Assembly: GCA_900316585.1 (NCBI GenBank)
Contig: ONDM01000004.1
Span: 124,001 to 188,000, forward strand
DNA from: an uncultured Prevotellaceae bacterium
Lineage (GTDB): Bacteria; Bacteroidota; Bacteroidia; Bacteroidales; Bacteroidaceae
Reading direction: 5' to 3'
Length of the DNA: 64,000 nucleotides
The notes below the pieces were generated by a model. It was not told the origin of the DNA, did not search any database, and saw only the letters and a program-made list of their open reading frames with translations. Below are positions 18,801 to 27,428 of this stretch, in pieces. Position numbers and translations under genes: made by a program. The number at the start of each line of letters is the position of its first letter. Position 1 is the stretch's first letter.

Positions 18801-19239
18801 AGACTTCACCTTCCACAGCAGAGAACCAAAAGGTGTCGCTGAATGTATATGCTAGTGAACCTACCAGACCAGACCCCATGATAGCTATCAATTTTGACAA
18901 GTTTGGCTCTTCACCATCCTTGCAGAGAAGTTTACGGGTTAGGTGGGTTATTGTCCAAAATAGGAATAGAATACAAGCCGCACTGAGTAAGGCAGACATT
19001 GTATTCACCATTTTGGCAACATTTGCAGGGTCACTTACAAATTGAGAAAACAAGTTGGCGGTCAACATAAAAAATGGTGCACCAGGTGGATGTCCCACCT
19101 CCAGCTTGTATGCTGTGGTAATAAATTCCGGACAGTCCCAGAAACTGGCTGTCGGCTCTATGGTTGAGCAATACACAAATGCTGCAATGGCAAAGGTCAC
19201 CCATCCTAAGAGGTTGTTTACGAAATTGTACTTTTTCAT
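15856..19239 (-). CDS. DUF2723 multi-pass membrane protein (GT117-type, putative protein glycosyltransferase)
   Basis: Large (1127 residues) membrane protein. Its N-terminal half has about a dozen hydrophobic segments and begins with YCSTIEPTASFWDCPEFITT, the luminal/periplasmic loop typical of DUF2723 and reminiscent of protein O-mannosyltransferases. The C-terminal third is soluble with TPR-like helical repeats. Bacteroidetes are known to O-glycosylate periplasmic proteins, but a role for this protein in that is inference. I use ATG 19239 rather than the in-frame TTG at 19272, because that TTG lies inside the -7 promoter element. First gene of the unit with the deacetylase and queG. Confidence 0.85.
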   Translation of the reverse strand: MKKYNFVNNLLGWVTFAIAAFVYCSTIEPTASFWDCPEFITTAYKLEVGHPPGAPFFMLTANLFSQFVSDPANVAKMVNTMSALLSAACILFLFWTITHLTRKLLCKDGEEPNLSKLIAIMGSGLVGSLAYTFSDTFWFSAVEGEVYAYSSLFTAAVFWLILKWENHAEEPHSDRWLILIAYLIGLSIGVHLLNLLCIPAIVLVFYYKKNPKADLKGSIFALIISALLIVVVLYGIVPGVVKVGGWFELFFVNTLSFSFNTGLYIYIILLTAVVIWAIYESFQEKNRLRMNISFLLSIALLGIPFYGHQYSILIGIVVLAAIGFLLWRKADSKFHITARVMNTSLLCLLMIMIGYSSYAIIVIRSTANTPMDQNSPEDIFTLGDYLGREQYGTRPLFYGPAYTSKVEFVPKDGYCSPKQTEGAPVYQRKEKVSSDEKDSYELIRHRSDYIYAQNMLFPRMWSADHASSYESIMGGIHGEEVPYDQCGEMLFVKMPSQWDNIRFFFQYQLNFMYWRYFMWNFAGRQNDIQGYGEPEHGNWISGFSWLDNAMLGDQDLMPETLKENKGHNVFYCLPLLLGLIGLFWQAYKGERGIQQFWVTFFLFFMTGIAIVLYLNQTPNQPRERDYAYAASFYAFTIWIGLGVAGIVQFLQKRINPTLAASIVSVVCLLVPIQMASQTWDDHDRSGRYTCRDFGQNYLMTLPEKGNPIIFTNGDNDTFPLWYNQDVEEFRNDARVCNLSYLQTDWYIDQMRRPCYDSPSLPISWNRIEYVSGTNEYVQVRPEMKEEIRKLYKEHPKEAKENFGTNPFEVKNILKYWVRSTDNDLHCIPTDTLEITLDKDAIRRSGMMIPGDSIPDKMIISLNKRGLYKYELMMLEMLANANWERPIFMAITVGSENHLGLDNFFLQEGLAYRLTPFNFAEIGYITNGSREYAIDSDKMYTNLMTKFKFGGVDSDGIYLDETVLRMSASHRRMFSLLITQLLKEGKKDKALKALEYCETVLPGKNIPHSYQSGSVDLAKAWLLVDKKNEANAILEEVGKNASEYCRYFLSLDASHLAASDFQFYLSVLHQCANNLKYGASSKADEYSKLVDTYYNAYQIRSSGGTNSTTWDSEGNENLEETVAVDTAE

Positions 19240-19269
19240 TCTATCGTTATGATTCTTAATTTTGACTTG

Positions 19270-19277
19270 CAAAGATA
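19270..19277 (-). promoter_or_regulatory. -7 element for the DUF2723-deacetylase-queG unit
   Basis: Minus-strand TATCTTTG, exact TAnnTTTG, 31 bases before ATG 19239. Confidence 0.6.
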
Positions 19278-19309
19278 GTAAATATATTAATAGTCTTTGG
19301 TATTTATAC

Positions 19310-19975
19310 TTATTCTTTCGTTTTATTTATCATTTCCAGTGAAGTATCTACTAAGGCGATTCGTTTGGCATAGTGTTCAATGGAACTTAGGTCATGGCTT
19401 ACTAGAATGATGGCGCTTTCTCTATTGATTTGTTCCAGTGAGTCGTACAGGCGCTCTTCTCCTTCACGGTCAAGGTAGGTATTTGGCTCATCTAATATCA
19501 GTAGTTGTGGATGGGCCACAATAGCTCTGCCCAAGAGAACACGTTGGAGCTGTCCTCCACTGAGCTGTCCTATTTGACAGTCTTTTATTTCATCTAACCC
19601 CAACTGATTAATTATTTCGCCCACACGCTGGAAGTCTTCAGAGTTATATTTGCTGAAGAAAGATTTCTTATGTGCCAGCCCTGAAAGAATAACTTCTTTG
19701 ACTGAGATGGGAAATTTTTTGTCTATTTGGCTGAATTGTGGTAGATAGCCGATAGTCATCTTGTCAACGGGATGTCCATCTTGAAAGAATTTGATAGTTC
19801 CTTTTTCAGGTTCTAATAGTCCTAGCAAGACTTTCATAAGTGTGGTCTTGCCTCCCCCATTTGGGCCAATGATACCTAGAAAATCATGTTCCTCAATGGT
19901 TAAAGATACATTTTGGAGGACATCACGTTTTCCATAATTAGCCCAAATATTTTTGATTTCGATAATAGGTTTCAT
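19310..19975 (-). CDS. znuC: Metal ABC transporter ATP-binding protein (ZnuC-like)
   Basis: ATPase subunit, 221 residues, of a zinc/manganese-type ABC importer. Walker A is GPNGGGKTT near residue 38, the ABC signature LSGGQLQR near residue 138, Walker B LLILDEP, and the H-loop VSHD near residue 193. Sequence features place it with metal-ion (ZnuC/MntB) ATPases. It overlaps the substrate-binding protein gene by four bases. No permease gene follows; the next gene on this strand is the DUF2723 gene with its own promoter. Confidence 0.88.
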   Translation of the reverse strand: MKPIIEIKNIWANYGKRDVLQNVSLTIEEHDFLGIIGPNGGGKTTLMKVLLGLLEPEKGTIKFFQDGHPVDKMTIGYLPQFSQIDKKFPISVKEVILSGLAHKKSFFSKYNSEDFQRVGEIINQLGLDEIKDCQIGQLSGGQLQRVLLGRAIVAHPQLLILDEPNTYLDREGEERLYDSLEQINRESAIILVSHDLSSIEHYAKRIALVDTSLEMINKTKE

Positions 19976-20835
19976 TTTTTTAGATTTCTGGCTATTTTTA
20001 TTATTTCTTCCTGCCAGTTATAGTTCAAAGGATTGATGGTTACTAATTTTGCTTTTATCTCTTTGGCTATTATTTTAGCATTATGGGTGTTAAACTCCTG
20101 TTGTACAAAAACTACTTTGACTTGTTTGTTTCTGCAACGCTGAATGAGTGTTTTTAAATATATAGGTGAAGGTTCCTTCCCGTCATTTTCAATGCAGAGT
20201 TGTTCTATCCCGTAGTCACAAGCAAAATAGGTTAGGGAAGGATGATAAATGGCAAAAGTTTCCTGGATGCCATCAGCAACTATTTTCCTGACCTCTGCAT
20301 CAGTTTGTTGTATCATAGTCAGCAGTTGCGTCTGGTTCTTTACATACTCTTCCTGATGTTCTGGGTCGAGTTCGCAAAAGAGGCTGCATATATTTTTGAC
20401 AATAATAGTGGCGTTGGAAGGAGTGGTCCAGGTATGGGGATCAAATTCATCTTTTTCACCATGATGGTGGGAACTTTCCAGGTATTTTATTCCTATAGAT
20501 GTGTCACAGAAGCTTACATTTGGAGCATTTTCTTTTAGCTTTGGAATCCACTGTTTCTCAAAACCAAGATTACCAACGGCAAGATAGGCTTTACTATCTG
20601 CTAAAGCCATGAGCTGACGAGGTGTAGGGTCATATGTTTCTGGATTGCTTCCTTTAGGAACCATAGACTCTACGTCAAAATAATTGCCAACTATCTGTTC
20701 TGCGAAATATCGTAAAGGTTCTATTGTCACAAAGACCTTCGATTTGTCGGAAATAGCTTTTGACTTGCAGGATGTGATGAGAACTCCTGCAAGTAGAGTT
20801 AAGCATGTTAGAAATAATAGGTTTCTATTTCTCAT
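19972..20835 (-). CDS. znuA: Zinc ABC transporter substrate-binding lipoprotein (ZnuA-like)
   Basis: Cluster A-I metal-binding protein, 287 residues. A signal peptide ends in the lipobox ITSC (Cys23), so it is probably anchored to a membrane from the periplasmic side. Expected zinc ligands are visible: His in DPHTW near residue 133 and His in YHPSLTYFA near residue 197. A short His cluster (SHHHGEKDEFDPH) near residue 121 resembles the flexible zinc-capturing loop of ZnuA. It delivers zinc (or manganese) to a permease that is not encoded in this window. Confidence 0.88.
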   Translation of the reverse strand: MRNRNLLFLTCLTLLAGVLITSCKSKAISDKSKVFVTIEPLRYFAEQIVGNYFDVESMVPKGSNPETYDPTPRQLMALADSKAYLAVGNLGFEKQWIPKLKENAPNVSFCDTSIGIKYLESSHHHGEKDEFDPHTWTTPSNATIIVKNICSLFCELDPEHQEEYVKNQTQLLTMIQQTDAEVRKIVADGIQETFAIYHPSLTYFACDYGIEQLCIENDGKEPSPIYLKTLIQRCRNKQVKVVFVQQEFNTHNAKIIAKEIKAKLVTINPLNYNWQEEIIKIARNLKK

Positions 20836-20848
20836 AACTATATATCAT

Positions 20849-21298
20849 TCAAAATAATTCTGGTGCAAATGCAAACAGAATATATCGTATACCTTTTCCT
20901 GAAACCATGGCTAAAAGGGTAAGCCAGGGATTAGCTCTCAGCATACCTAAAGCAATGCAGATTACACTTCCAAATGCAGGAAGAAAAGAGAATATAGCCA
21001 TCCAAGGGCCATATTTATTTACAAATCCTTGCATCTTTTCCAATCTATCTTTTTTTATATGGAAATATTTGACAAGCCATTCCGCTTTCCCTAAAAGACC
21101 AATTGCGTAATTCGTCATTCCGCCAGCTGTATTTCCTATTGTTCCCCAAATAATAAGTTTCCATGGGTCTAAACCTGTTGCTGCCAATCCCATCATAATC
21201 AGTTCAGAATTGAAAGGAAAAACAGTACCGGCCATGAATGCAGAAATCATCATGCCTACGTATCCATAGCTTAGAAGAAATTCGTAAAGAGCATCCAT
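20849..21298 (-). CDS. VTT/DedA-like small membrane protein (YqaA type)
   Basis: 149-residue membrane protein with four hydrophobic stretches and the VTT (SNARE-associated) family features: a re-entrant loop around GTVFPFNSE (residues 24-32), GNTAGGMTNYAIG near residue 55 and FLPAFGSVICIALG near residue 104. DedA relatives flip or move lipids or ions across the membrane; this short YqaA-like form is uncharacterised. It overlaps the upstream DUF6427 gene by 28 bases and precedes znuA by 13 bases. Confidence 0.8.
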   Translation of the reverse strand: MDALYEFLLSYGYVGMMISAFMAGTVFPFNSELIMMGLAATGLDPWKLIIWGTIGNTAGGMTNYAIGLLGKAEWLVKYFHIKKDRLEKMQGFVNKYGPWMAIFSFLPAFGSVICIALGMLRANPWLTLLAMVSGKGIRYILFAFAPELF

Positions 21299-22215
21299 CG
21301 GTCGTAAACAGAGAAAACAATTATCAACAGCAAAGTTATTTTAAATAGGATATTGGTTGCTTTATGGCGCGTCAGAGTAAAGAAATGAGCTATCAATGGG
21401 CTACTATTCATGGCAAGTAATAGGTATAATTCTGAAAATAGGTTTGGTAGAATTAAAATACCTAGAGCCAGAAATAATTCCATCCAGAGAATAAAATAGT
21501 AAAACATTCGTATTCGAATTTTATCTTGGTAATTATTCTGTATGAAATGGATTATAGATGGAATGACAATAACTGATAGCAATGCAAGGGGTATTAGCTG
21601 ATGTATGTTCAACTTTTCATATTGAAAAGGAATAAATTGGCTTTGGTCAATTATGTAATTGAAAGCCAAATCTAGCCTGTCAGTCAAGAAACATATAGAA
21701 AACAAAATCCAAAATGGAAGTATGAATCCTATTAGTCCTGCAAAAAATGATTTAAATGTGAGTGATCTAAAATAACTGAGTGTAAAGAAGAAAACAGGGA
21801 CAAGGAAACATAGTGGTTTGACTATCATGCTAGCTATCCCTAAACAGGTAAAAATCAAGAATGTGAATCCTGTGGAATGTTGCTGTTGATATAGGTAAAA
21901 TAATGCATGATAGCAAATAATGATGCATAAGACCACAATGTGTCCGGCTTGAAATGGTTGCAGAAAGCTACAGTAACTCCATAAAACCATTAATGTCGTT
22001 CCTACCATATAGGTTCGAATGCGGACTAGCATATATGCCTTATTTAATTCCACCATTAAAATAGTACATATAGCACAGAAAACAAGCCCAATCCAGTTGG
22101 AGTATTGGTTAGTGGGATTACCAAGAATCCAAAGGATAAGGCATAATGCAGCAGCAACGGGCAGTAAAAGACTGCTCGATGTTACTGCATTTTGAAATGT
22201 CTTAGGCTGTTGCAT
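21271..22215 (-). CDS. DUF6427-like polytopic membrane protein
   Basis: 314-residue protein with eight or more hydrophobic segments, no signal peptide and no catalytic motif I recognise. It matches the Bacteroidetes-specific DUF6427-type proteins found next to purD; function unknown. Its start lies directly after the purD stop and its end overlaps the VTT-domain gene, indicating co-transcription. Its AT content is high and it has many Ile/Leu/Phe codons, which is expected for a membrane protein and not a sign of transfer. Confidence 0.65.
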   Translation of the reverse strand: MQQPKTFQNAVTSSSLLLPVAAALCLILWILGNPTNQYSNWIGLVFCAICTILMVELNKAYMLVRIRTYMVGTTLMVLWSYCSFLQPFQAGHIVVLCIIICYHALFYLYQQQHSTGFTFLIFTCLGIASMIVKPLCFLVPVFFFTLSYFRSLTFKSFFAGLIGFILPFWILFSICFLTDRLDLAFNYIIDQSQFIPFQYEKLNIHQLIPLALLSVIVIPSIIHFIQNNYQDKIRIRMFYYFILWMELFLALGILILPNLFSELYLLLAMNSSPLIAHFFTLTRHKATNILFKITLLLIIVFSVYDRWMLFTNFF

Positions 22216-23484
22216 TTATAAGTCAGCTCCAATATCTGAACGGAAATACTTGTCAGTAAAAGAAATCTTTTGTGCCTGCGAGAAAGATTGTGCTAAAGCC
22301 TCTGCTTTATTATTTCCATACGAACTTACAGCTATAACACGGCCACCATTGGTTACTATTTCATTATCCTTAAAAGCGGTACCTGCATGGAAGACTATAC
22401 TGTTCTCCACTTGGTCCAGTCCATGAATAGGATAGCCTTTCTTGTATGTTTGTGGGTATCCACCAGATACTAGCATTACACATACAGCAGAGCGTTTGTC
22501 TATTTCTATTCTTTTCTCATTCAGGTTACCAGCAGCTACTCCTTCAAATAATTCTACTAAATCGCTTTTTATCCGTAACATGACGGTTTCAGTCTCAGGG
22601 TCACCCATACGGACATTGTATTCTATAACCATAGGGTTACCATTCACATTGATAAGGCCAAAGAAGATGAATCCTTTATAATCAATTCCTTCGGAAGCAA
22701 GTCCTTCCACGGTAGGACGAATGATACGGTCTTCAACCTTTTTCATCCATTCTTCATCTGCAAAAGGCACAGGACTTACAGAACCCATGCCACCTGTATT
22801 AAGTCCAGTGTCGCCTTCACCAATACGTTTGTAGTCTTTAGCTTCAGGGAGAATAGTATAGTGCTTACCATCGGTTAGTATGAAAACAGAACACTCAATG
22901 CCGCTAAGATATTCTTCAATGACTACTTGAGCGGAGGCATTACCAAACATTCCGTTCAGCATTTCTTTAAGTTCTTTCTTAGCTTCTTCTAAGGTTGGCA
23001 ATATCAGCACTCCCTTTCCAGCACAGAGTCCATCAGCCTTTAATACATATGGGGCTTTCAAAGTTTCCAGAAATTTCAGTCCTTCTTCCAATGTAGTGCC
23101 ATCAAAGGTGCGATAAGCAGCTGTAGGAATATTATGGCGTTGCATAAAACCTTTGGCAAAATCCTTTGAACCTTCTAGTACTGCACCTTTCTTTGATGGA
23201 CCAAGAACTGGTATGGTTGAAAGTAATGTATCATTCTTGAAGAAATCATATATTCCTTTAACTAATGGATCTTCTGGCCCAACAACGACCATATTTATGC
23301 CATTGGCTAGCACAAACTTTTTGATGCCTTCGAAGTCATCAACTTTCAGGGCTACATTTTCACCTACATTGGCAGTACCTGCATTGCCTGGAGCTATATA
23401 TAACTTCTCAACTTTTGGACTTTGGCTGATTTTCCAAGCCAGGGCGTGTTCACGACCGCCAGAACCTAATAATAAGATTTTCAT
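22216..23484 (-). CDS. purD: Phosphoribosylamine-glycine ligase
   Basis: GAR synthetase of purine biosynthesis, joining glycine to phosphoribosylamine with ATP; 422 residues. It opens with [18 protein letters not shown], the PurD N-terminus. The ATP-grasp part contains [15 protein letters not shown] near residue 144, [12 protein letters not shown] near residue 228 and [12 protein letters not shown] near residue 288. It lies 18 bases after the DPP-IV-like gene and abuts the DUF6427 gene. The purine gene stands alone here, with no other pur gene. Confidence 0.97.
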   Translation of the reverse strand: MKILLLGSGGREHALAWKISQSPKVEKLYIAPGNAGTANVGENVALKVDDFEGIKKFVLANGINMVVVGPEDPLVKGIYDFFKNDTLLSTIPVLGPSKKGAVLEGSKDFAKGFMQRHNIPTAAYRTFDGTTLEEGLKFLETLKAPYVLKADGLCAGKGVLILPTLEEAKKELKEMLNGMFGNASAQVVIEEYLSGIECSVFILTDGKHYTILPEAKDYKRIGEGDTGLNTGGMGSVSPVPFADEEWMKKVEDRIIRPTVEGLASEGIDYKGFIFFGLINVNGNPMVIEYNVRMGDPETETVMLRIKSDLVELFEGVAAGNLNEKRIEIDKRSAVCVMLVSGGYPQTYKKGYPIHGLDQVENSIVFHAGTAFKDNEIVTNGGRVIAVSSYGNNKAEALAQSFSQAQKISFTDKYFRSDIGADL

Positions 23485-23502
23485 TTGTTTATGCTTGTTT
23501 GT

Positions 23503-25704
23503 TTATTTCAAATAATCTTCAAAGTACTGAGTGATACGGGTGTAAAGGTGTACCCTATCTCTTCCACGCATATTATGTTCGTCACCTGGATAAGTGAAGA
23601 AGTCTGGTTGAGTGCCAGCATCAATGCACGCTCGAAGGAAAGACATAGTGTGTTGTGGAACACAGACCGGATCGTTGGCTCCAATGATAATCTGAAGTTT
23701 TCCTTTTAGGTCTCCCGCACGTAAAGTCAGGTTGTTGCCTTTATATCCTTCTGGATTGCTTTCGGGGGTATCCATATAACGTTCACCGTACATTACTTCA
23801 TAAAGTGCCCAGTTGATGACAGGACCTCCTGCAACGCCAACTTTAAATATGTCATTATAAGTCAGCATTAGGTTTGTAGTCATAAAGCCACCAAAACTCC
23901 ATCCATGGACTCCAATACGATCTGGATCAACAAAACCTGTAGATTTTAGGAATTCAACACCCTTCATTTGGTCTTTCATTTCTTCAGTACCTAAATTGCG
24001 GAATGTGCAATTCTCAAACAACAAACCACGATTTGAACTTCCTCTGTTGTCTAATGTGAAGACCACATATCCATGGTTAGCCATGTAAATGTCCCAACCA
24101 CTGGCACCATAATTGCGAGTATTGGTAATCATTTGTGCATGAGGTCCTCCATAGACATAAATTACAGCAGGATATTTTTTGTTTGGATCAAAATCGGATG
24201 GTTTTGTAATTCTATAATATAAATCAGTGACACCATCTGCCGCCTTGATTGTTCCAATTTCTGGTTTTGGAAGATTGTATTGATCCATTGGGTTTGAGGC
24301 TGTGAGCAGATTCATTGTTTTGCCTTTACCATTCGTAGAAACAATATCAATATTACGGGCAATATTTGCAGATGTATAATTATCAATGATGTATTTACCA
24401 CTTTCTGAAAGAGAAATACTATGGTTTGCATTTAGGAAACCTATCAACCGATGTTTGCCATTAGTAAGATTCAGCGCAAAAGGATTGCTTTGAAGAGGTG
24501 AAACTTCTGTACTTGTTCCTATCAGTTCTTTGGTTGAAGAATTGAAGCCGACAATTTCTTTGACTAACCAGTTCCCTTTGGTAAGTTGAGTAGTCTTCAG
24601 TTTTTCTAAGCACTTGCCACCTGCAGAGCAATCTTTCCAGATTCCTTGTTGAGGCTGATTTAAGTCCATTAAGAAAAGGTGGTTGTACCCCTCACGTTGA
24701 GTTTGATAAATGAATTTACTATCATCCCACGGCAAGAAGGTTAATGGATACTCTGGCTCTACATATTTGGGATGAGTTTCTTCATAAAGTGTTGCTATTT
24801 TCTCGCCTGTTTCACTATTATATTGAATTAATTCTGCATGATTTTGGTCACGGTTCAGTTCAATGATGAAAATATTCTTTTCATCAGGGCTCCAACTTAT
24901 ATTTGTAAAATAGCGGTCTGTAGGATCTGCTGTTTTAAGATAAATGGTTTTCTGTGTGGCAGGATTATGGATACCTACATAAACTTTGTGGCTAGTCATA
25001 CCAGCCATGGGATATTTATCAGGCACCAGTGTTGAAATACGAGTGGAAGTGTTTACTTGTGGATAGTCAGTCACCATTGACTGGTCCATGCGGTAAAAAG
25101 CTACCAGATTACCTTTGGGGCTCCAGAAAATACCATTGTTTATTCCAAATTCATTTCGGTGGACACTTTGACCACAGAGCCACCCTTCTGGATCATTTGT
25201 CACTTGATGTTCCTTACCATCCCACATCACATATAAATTGTTACCTTTGGTGTAGGCTGAATTGTAACCATTAGGTTGAGGAGTTCTGTTTTGAACGCCA
25301 AGGACTAAAGGATAGGACTCAGTAATATTTTTCTTGTCTAAATCATAAATTACAGTATGTGTGTTTGTCTGAAGAATAGCTTTGTTCTGCCCTTTAACAA
25401 ACTCAACAGACATTAGATGACTTAAATTACCTAATCCCTCATCCTTAATTAGTTTTTTTAGAGGTTCCAATGTTAAAATTGTTGTCTGTTCCCCATTTTT
25501 CAGGTTGATGACAGATGCAGATTCCACATCGGTAATTACAGGCTTGTCTCCCCACCAAGTTGTGAACACATATTCAGGTTGCAAACTGAAATTCCTGTTT
25601 CCACCTAGAATTAGTTCTTCAAGCGTAAGTGTCTTTTTTTCTTGTGCCATAGCAGGTAGGGCCATCATGCAGATAGTTCCTAAAATTATACTTAACTTTT
25701 TCAT
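23503..25704 (-). CDS. S9-family prolyl peptidase, dipeptidyl peptidase IV-like
   Basis: Exported serine peptidase of 733 residues. Residues 1-20 are a signal peptide ending in AMAQ. Residues about 40-460 form the DPPIV_N beta-propeller and the last 250 residues the alpha/beta-hydrolase domain. Catalytic Ser is in GVHGWSFGG near residue 600, Asp in IGANDPV and His in GDEHNM near residue 709. DPP-IV relatives release Xaa-Pro dipeptides in the periplasm and support growth on peptides. Thirteen bases separate it from the upstream methyltransferase gene. Confidence 0.9.
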   Translation of the reverse strand: MKKLSIILGTICMMALPAMAQEKKTLTLEELILGGNRNFSLQPEYVFTTWWGDKPVITDVESASVINLKNGEQTTILTLEPLKKLIKDEGLGNLSHLMSVEFVKGQNKAILQTNTHTVIYDLDKKNITESYPLVLGVQNRTPQPNGYNSAYTKGNNLYVMWDGKEHQVTNDPEGWLCGQSVHRNEFGINNGIFWSPKGNLVAFYRMDQSMVTDYPQVNTSTRISTLVPDKYPMAGMTSHKVYVGIHNPATQKTIYLKTADPTDRYFTNISWSPDEKNIFIIELNRDQNHAELIQYNSETGEKIATLYEETHPKYVEPEYPLTFLPWDDSKFIYQTQREGYNHLFLMDLNQPQQGIWKDCSAGGKCLEKLKTTQLTKGNWLVKEIVGFNSSTKELIGTSTEVSPLQSNPFALNLTNGKHRLIGFLNANHSISLSESGKYIIDNYTSANIARNIDIVSTNGKGKTMNLLTASNPMDQYNLPKPEIGTIKAADGVTDLYYRITKPSDFDPNKKYPAVIYVYGGPHAQMITNTRNYGASGWDIYMANHGYVVFTLDNRGSSNRGLLFENCTFRNLGTEEMKDQMKGVEFLKSTGFVDPDRIGVHGWSFGGFMTTNLMLTYNDIFKVGVAGGPVINWALYEVMYGERYMDTPESNPEGYKGNNLTLRAGDLKGKLQIIIGANDPVCVPQHTMSFLRACIDAGTQPDFFTYPGDEHNMRGRDRVHLYTRITQYFEDYLK

Positions 25705-25717
25705 TTCATTCTAACTT

Positions 25718-27406
25718 TTAATCCTCTTTGTGGAAATTCTTTTTCCCTCCGAAGATTTTTCTGCGTTCTTCTTGGCGGGATTTCCGGTCAGTGCCTTTTC
25801 TCTCTAGTTTTCCATCTCTGCGGAAAGGCTTACGCTCATTCCTGTCTTCTTTATGGAAAACATCTCGTTTCGTTTTATGAAAAGATCTCTCTTCACCGTC
25901 TTTTTTGAAAGATTTTTTTTCTCCCTCTTTACGATAAGATTTTCTGTCTCCATCTTTTTTATAAAATGGTTTCTTTTCATCACCCTTCCTGTCAGATGCT
26001 TTCCTCTCTATTTTTTCCAAATGTTCTTCTTCCTTTTTTTGGCGTTGGAATTCATGACGTTCTTTTTGGATGTATCTTTTTTTCGCTAAGAGTTGTTTAT
26101 AACGTTCATTTTTTTCTTCATCGCCAAAATCTTTATCATTCCAAAAAGAAGTGTCTCTTTCTGCCTGACTCTCTTTGTGGCCTTTGCGACCTTCTTCTTT
26201 CAATGGCTTGTGGAATTTGGCGTGAGTAGGGCGGTCTGTTTTTTCCAGGTGCTCACCTTCTGACCTGAATTCACTATATTTACCTTCAAAAAGTTCATAT
26301 TTGCGGAATTCACATTCCAGTGCACCGTTAAATAAAGGAATGCGGGCACTTGGTTTCAATCCAATATGTGCAAAACATTCTTCACGATAACTAAGTACCC
26401 AGGCTTCATTGCCCTTGAACTCATGTTTTAATTTTGCACCAATCATTTCATATAAACCTAGTAGGTCATCGGTAGAGATGCGTTCACCATAGGGTGGATT
26501 AGTAATAATCAAGGATTTCTCTGCAGGTTGAGTAAAATCAGCAAAATCTCTGATGTCCAGAGTTATGTCTTGGCTTAGACCTGCTGCTTTTACGTTTTTA
26601 GCAGCAATGGCATTTGCCTCACGTAAGATATCATAACCATAGATGTGGTGTTCAAACTCACGTTCTTCAGAGTCATCATTGAATATGCCTTCGAATAACT
26701 CAGCATCAAAATCCTTCCATTTTTCGAAGGCAAATTCCTTACGGAATACACCTGGAGCAATATTACGGGCGATTAAGCCAGCTTCTATAGGGATAGTACC
26801 TGAACCGCACATTGGGTCTATCAAGTCGCATTCTCCATGCCAACCAGTCATAAGAATCATACCAGCTGCAAGCACTTCATTCAAAGGTGCCTCAACCGCT
26901 TCCTGACGATACCCGCGTCGGTGCAAGGATTCACCAGAACTATCCAGAGAAAGGGTGCATGTGTTTTCAGCTATATGAATGTTGATGTATATATCTGGAT
27001 TGGTTAGCTTAACACTTGGACGTTTTCCTGTTTTCTCTCGGAAATGGTCGGCAATAGCATCTTTTACACGATAAGCCACGAATTGGGAATGACGGAACTC
27101 GGTGCTGAACACTACGGCATCTACGCTAAAGCTTGTATTTTCATCCATTACGTTTTCCCAGTCATAGGATTTGACAGCCTCGTATACTTCATCAGCATCC
27201 TTGGCATCGAAGTGCTTGATTGGTTTGAGGACCCGAACAGCAGTGCGTAAGGCAAAATTAGCTTTATACATCATGGCCTTGTCTCCAGTGAAAGAAACCA
27301 TGCGACGACCAATCTCTACATTGTTGGCTCCTAGTTGAGTTAATTCTTGTGCCAGCACATCTTCCAATCCTTGAAATGTCTTGGCTATAAGTTCAAATTC
27401 TTGCAT
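25718..27406 (-). CDS. THUMP-domain 23S rRNA N2-guanine methyltransferase (RlmL-type) with a long basic-acidic tail
   Basis: SAM-dependent RNA methyltransferase. Residues 1-160 carry the THUMP domain and residues 160-375 the Rossmann-type core. The core has DPMCGSGTIPIEAG near residue 197 and the catalytic NPPYGERIS near residue 305, typical of m2G methylation as in RlmL. Residues about 375-562 are an extra tail made almost only of Lys, Arg, Glu, Asp, Gly and Phe, with short repeats such as KKSFKKDGEE. The tail is probably disordered and RNA- or ribosome-binding (inference). The neighbours are peptidase genes in the same direction. Confidence 0.88.
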   Translation of the reverse strand: MQEFELIAKTFQGLEDVLAQELTQLGANNVEIGRRMVSFTGDKAMMYKANFALRTAVRVLKPIKHFDAKDADEVYEAVKSYDWENVMDENTSFSVDAVVFSTEFRHSQFVAYRVKDAIADHFREKTGKRPSVKLTNPDIYINIHIAENTCTLSLDSSGESLHRRGYRQEAVEAPLNEVLAAGMILMTGWHGECDLIDPMCGSGTIPIEAGLIARNIAPGVFRKEFAFEKWKDFDAELFEGIFNDDSEEREFEHHIYGYDILREANAIAAKNVKAAGLSQDITLDIRDFADFTQPAEKSLIITNPPYGERISTDDLLGLYEMIGAKLKHEFKGNEAWVLSYREECFAHIGLKPSARIPLFNGALECEFRKYELFEGKYSEFRSEGEHLEKTDRPTHAKFHKPLKEEGRKGHKESQAERDTSFWNDKDFGDEEKNERYKQLLAKKRYIQKERHEFQRQKKEEEHLEKIERKASDRKGDEKKPFYKKDGDRKSYRKEGEKKSFKKDGEERSFHKTKRDVFHKEDRNERKPFRRDGKLERKGTDRKSRQEERRKIFGGKKNFHKED

Positions 27407-27428
27407 ATATTGGTATTGAATACTTTTT

